A DNA stretch of 64,000 nucleotides from Streptomyces sp. ISL-98 (GTDB taxonomy: Bacteria > Actinomycetota > Actinomycetes > Streptomycetales > Streptomycetaceae): NCBI RefSeq assembly GCF_018614055.1, contig NZ_JAGGPB010000005.1, positions 322,202 through 386,201 of the forward strand, given 5' to 3'. Both the position numbers and the translations under genes were made by a program. The stretch's first letter is position 1, and each line of letters opens with the position of its first letter. Below, in pieces: positions 62,715 through 64,000 of the stretch. The notes under the pieces were generated by a model. That model did not search any database. It had not been told where the DNA came from and saw only the letters and a list, made by a program, of their open reading frames with translations.

Positions 62715-62932
62715 GCCCTCCCTTGCCCCGTGATCACATTGCGGGGCCTTGTGATTACCTCCTGAAGCCGGGGCGGCAAGGGCTCGTGGTGCCGACTTGC
62801 AGACTAAGGGAATGGAAGTTCCCTGGTTGAACTCAGGTCGACGCGCATCATGGGTTGCACCGCCACCAAGTAAAGACCGTCACTGGTGTCAGTGAACTCT
62901 TTCGCCCTTGCGAGACAGGACGAAAGAGTTCG

Positions 62933-62999
62933 CTGAGCCTTTTCGAACCTCACGTTGAGGCGTGGTGAAGGGTGAGGACGGCCTTCACGAAGTCGGTGA
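62933..62999. repeat. IS5-family terminal fragment, copy 2
   Basis: 67-bp repeat of 61893-61959, 65 of 67 bases identical. It contains the transposase stop codon and the outer end of the element. Confidence 0.85.
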
Positions 63000-63334
63000 T
63001 GTGGTTGGTGCTGCAGCGGAGCTTTCGAAGGAGCCGCCAGCCCTTCAGCGTGGCCATGGCCTGCTCGCCGAGGCAGCCGATCTTGGCATGGGTGCTGTTG
63101 TGCCTGCACTGCCATCGCTTGAGCTGACGGCCGCGAAAGGGCACCCGGATGGAGCCGTCGGCGCCCTGATACGCCTTGTCAGCCCAGCACTTGAGGTCGG
63201 CCTCGGCGAGTGCGTCGACGATGCCGTGGGTTCGGGCGGCGGTCAGGTCGTGAGCGGACCCGGGCAGTCAGGTGCTGGGTGAGGTGGAGCAGGTGGGCGC
63301 TGGACAGATCGATCGCCGATGGGTAGACAAGCAC
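62950..63334 (-). pseudogene. IS5-family transposase with a large internal deletion
   Basis: On the minus strand, codons from 63334 read VLVYPSAIDLSSAHLLHLTQH, the N-terminus of an IS5-family (IS112-like) transposase. At about 63260 the text jumps, in another frame, to PGSAHDLTAARTHGIVDALAEADLKCWADKAYQGADG and goes on to TLKGWRLLRKLRCSTNHITDF and LHHAST. The middle, about 130 codons with most catalytic residues, is missing. Confidence 0.8.
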
Positions 63335-63448
63335 ACGAAGCTCCTGGTCGAGCGCCGGTGATCTTGGTCGTGAACCCGTCTACCAGGGGCTTCATCAGTT
63401 CGTACAGCCCACCAACCACCCGACCGCGCCGTCAGGTTGGAAAGGGCT

Positions 63449-64000
63449 GTGTGCCACGAACAGAAGGAGGGGCTCGATGTAGGGGAGTCACTTCGACTGA
63501 TGCTGTGCAGGAGATGAAGGAATGGCCCTTCGAAGTCGCCCTGCGGGGGGAGGCTTCAAACCGCCACATGCTGCGAAAGTGGTGACGTGATCGTGGTGAG
63601 CGATGTGGAAAAGGCACTCTTCGAAGTGTCAGGTGGGGATCAGGAAGACGAGCGTGAGCGAACCGCTGACGACGTGTCGTTATCCAATTGAAGTGACATC
63701 AAAACCGGGGTGCCAGCTTTTATCCCGGGAGGAGCCTGGCGGGTGCCCGCCTATTGGCCAGGCGGTGTCCGGCATGGAGGTGGCGTGAGCCTGATCTGCC
63801 GCTCTTGCACGGAACGTGGGAAGGCACGCTTCGAAACGGTCGTTCGTCGAGGGCGACGAGAGGGAGCGCCCCGAGCGGCTGAACCGTGAGGGGTTGAGTA
63901 CCGATGCGAGGCGTGCTGGCGGACCGGTCCGTAGTAGTGCTGAAGCCCCTGTAATGGGGGTGGAGCGAAGGGGCCGGGCAATGCCGTTGCTTGAGGTCCT
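63449..64000 (+). mobile_element. 5' part of a probable group II intron, cut by the window end
   Basis: From GTGTG at 63449, a GUGYG-type 5' end, the sequence has no coding frame but many short pairings. It ends with block CCGTAGTAGTGCTGAAGCCC (63929 onward) and GGAGCGAAGGGGCC, which typically come just before the reverse-transcriptase/maturase gene of Streptomyces group II introns. The expected maturase would begin near ATG 63954 and lie mostly outside. The boundary is uncertain; GTGAGCC at 63785 is another possible start. Confidence 0.6.

Overview
The window is high-GC actinobacterial DNA and almost certainly comes from a Streptomyces chromosome. GTG starts, GTGA/ATGA start-stop overlaps and strong third-codon GC bias are everywhere. 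The gene order contains classic Streptomyces markers: mfd, the paired resuscitation-promoting factors with a ydaO riboswitch, eno-divIC-DUF501-ppx, a Rex-type ndh, and a tRNA-Leu with anticodon TAA that is the developmental tRNA gene bldA. All names below come from reading motifs, not from searches.

Layout. 1-5.6 kb: end of a SUKH-type gene, a FilP-like coiled-coil protein, a DUF485/sodium-solute symporter pair and an EmrB/QacA-type exporter. 5.7-12.9 kb: a MacB/LolD-like ATPase-permease pair, then mfd. 13-16.1 kb: a secreted SGNH hydrolase with a TTA codon, a lipoprotein HNH nuclease and a DUF4190-like membrane protein. 16.2-20.7 kb: an HTH/HsdM/HsdS-like fusion with an altered catalytic motif, a small membrane protein and a Ser/Thr kinase with TPR-like repeats. 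20.8-25.9 kb: a methyltransferase and a YfhO/GtrB/GtrA set that looks like a complete three-part extracytoplasmic glycosylation system. 25.9-38.1 kb: SurA-like lipoprotein, MazG, P450, two Rpf enzymes, enolase, DivIC, DUF501, exopolyphosphatase, NDH-2 and cyclopropane synthase. 38.2-44.6 kb: a second MacB-like module in opposite orientation, bldA, a Bax-inhibitor-1-like protein and small proteins. 44.8-49.0 kb: thiolase, SGNH hydrolase and cystathionine beta-synthase. 49.3-55.2 kb: a MITE, a lipase, an amino-sugar cluster (SIS isomerase, class II aldolase, DeoR regulator) and an RpiR-type regulator.

From about 55.2 kb the character changes to accessory DNA: an IS630-family element inserted between the Shine-Dalgarno and ATG of a secreted C39-like protease gene, a frameshifted regulator, a truncated small gene, duplicated IS5-family ends, an internally deleted transposase, a tiny gene with an in-frame stop, and at the right edge what looks like the 5' half of a group II intron. 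This end of the window is decaying or recently rearranged, while the first 55 kb is orderly core chromosome.

The themes that link genes are cell-envelope building and remodelling (Rpf enzymes, glycosylation trio, DivIC, cyclopropane synthase), redox control (Rex-like sites before ndh), c-di-AMP control of rpfA, and bldA-dependent translation of the TTA-containing hydrolase gene that lies in the same window.
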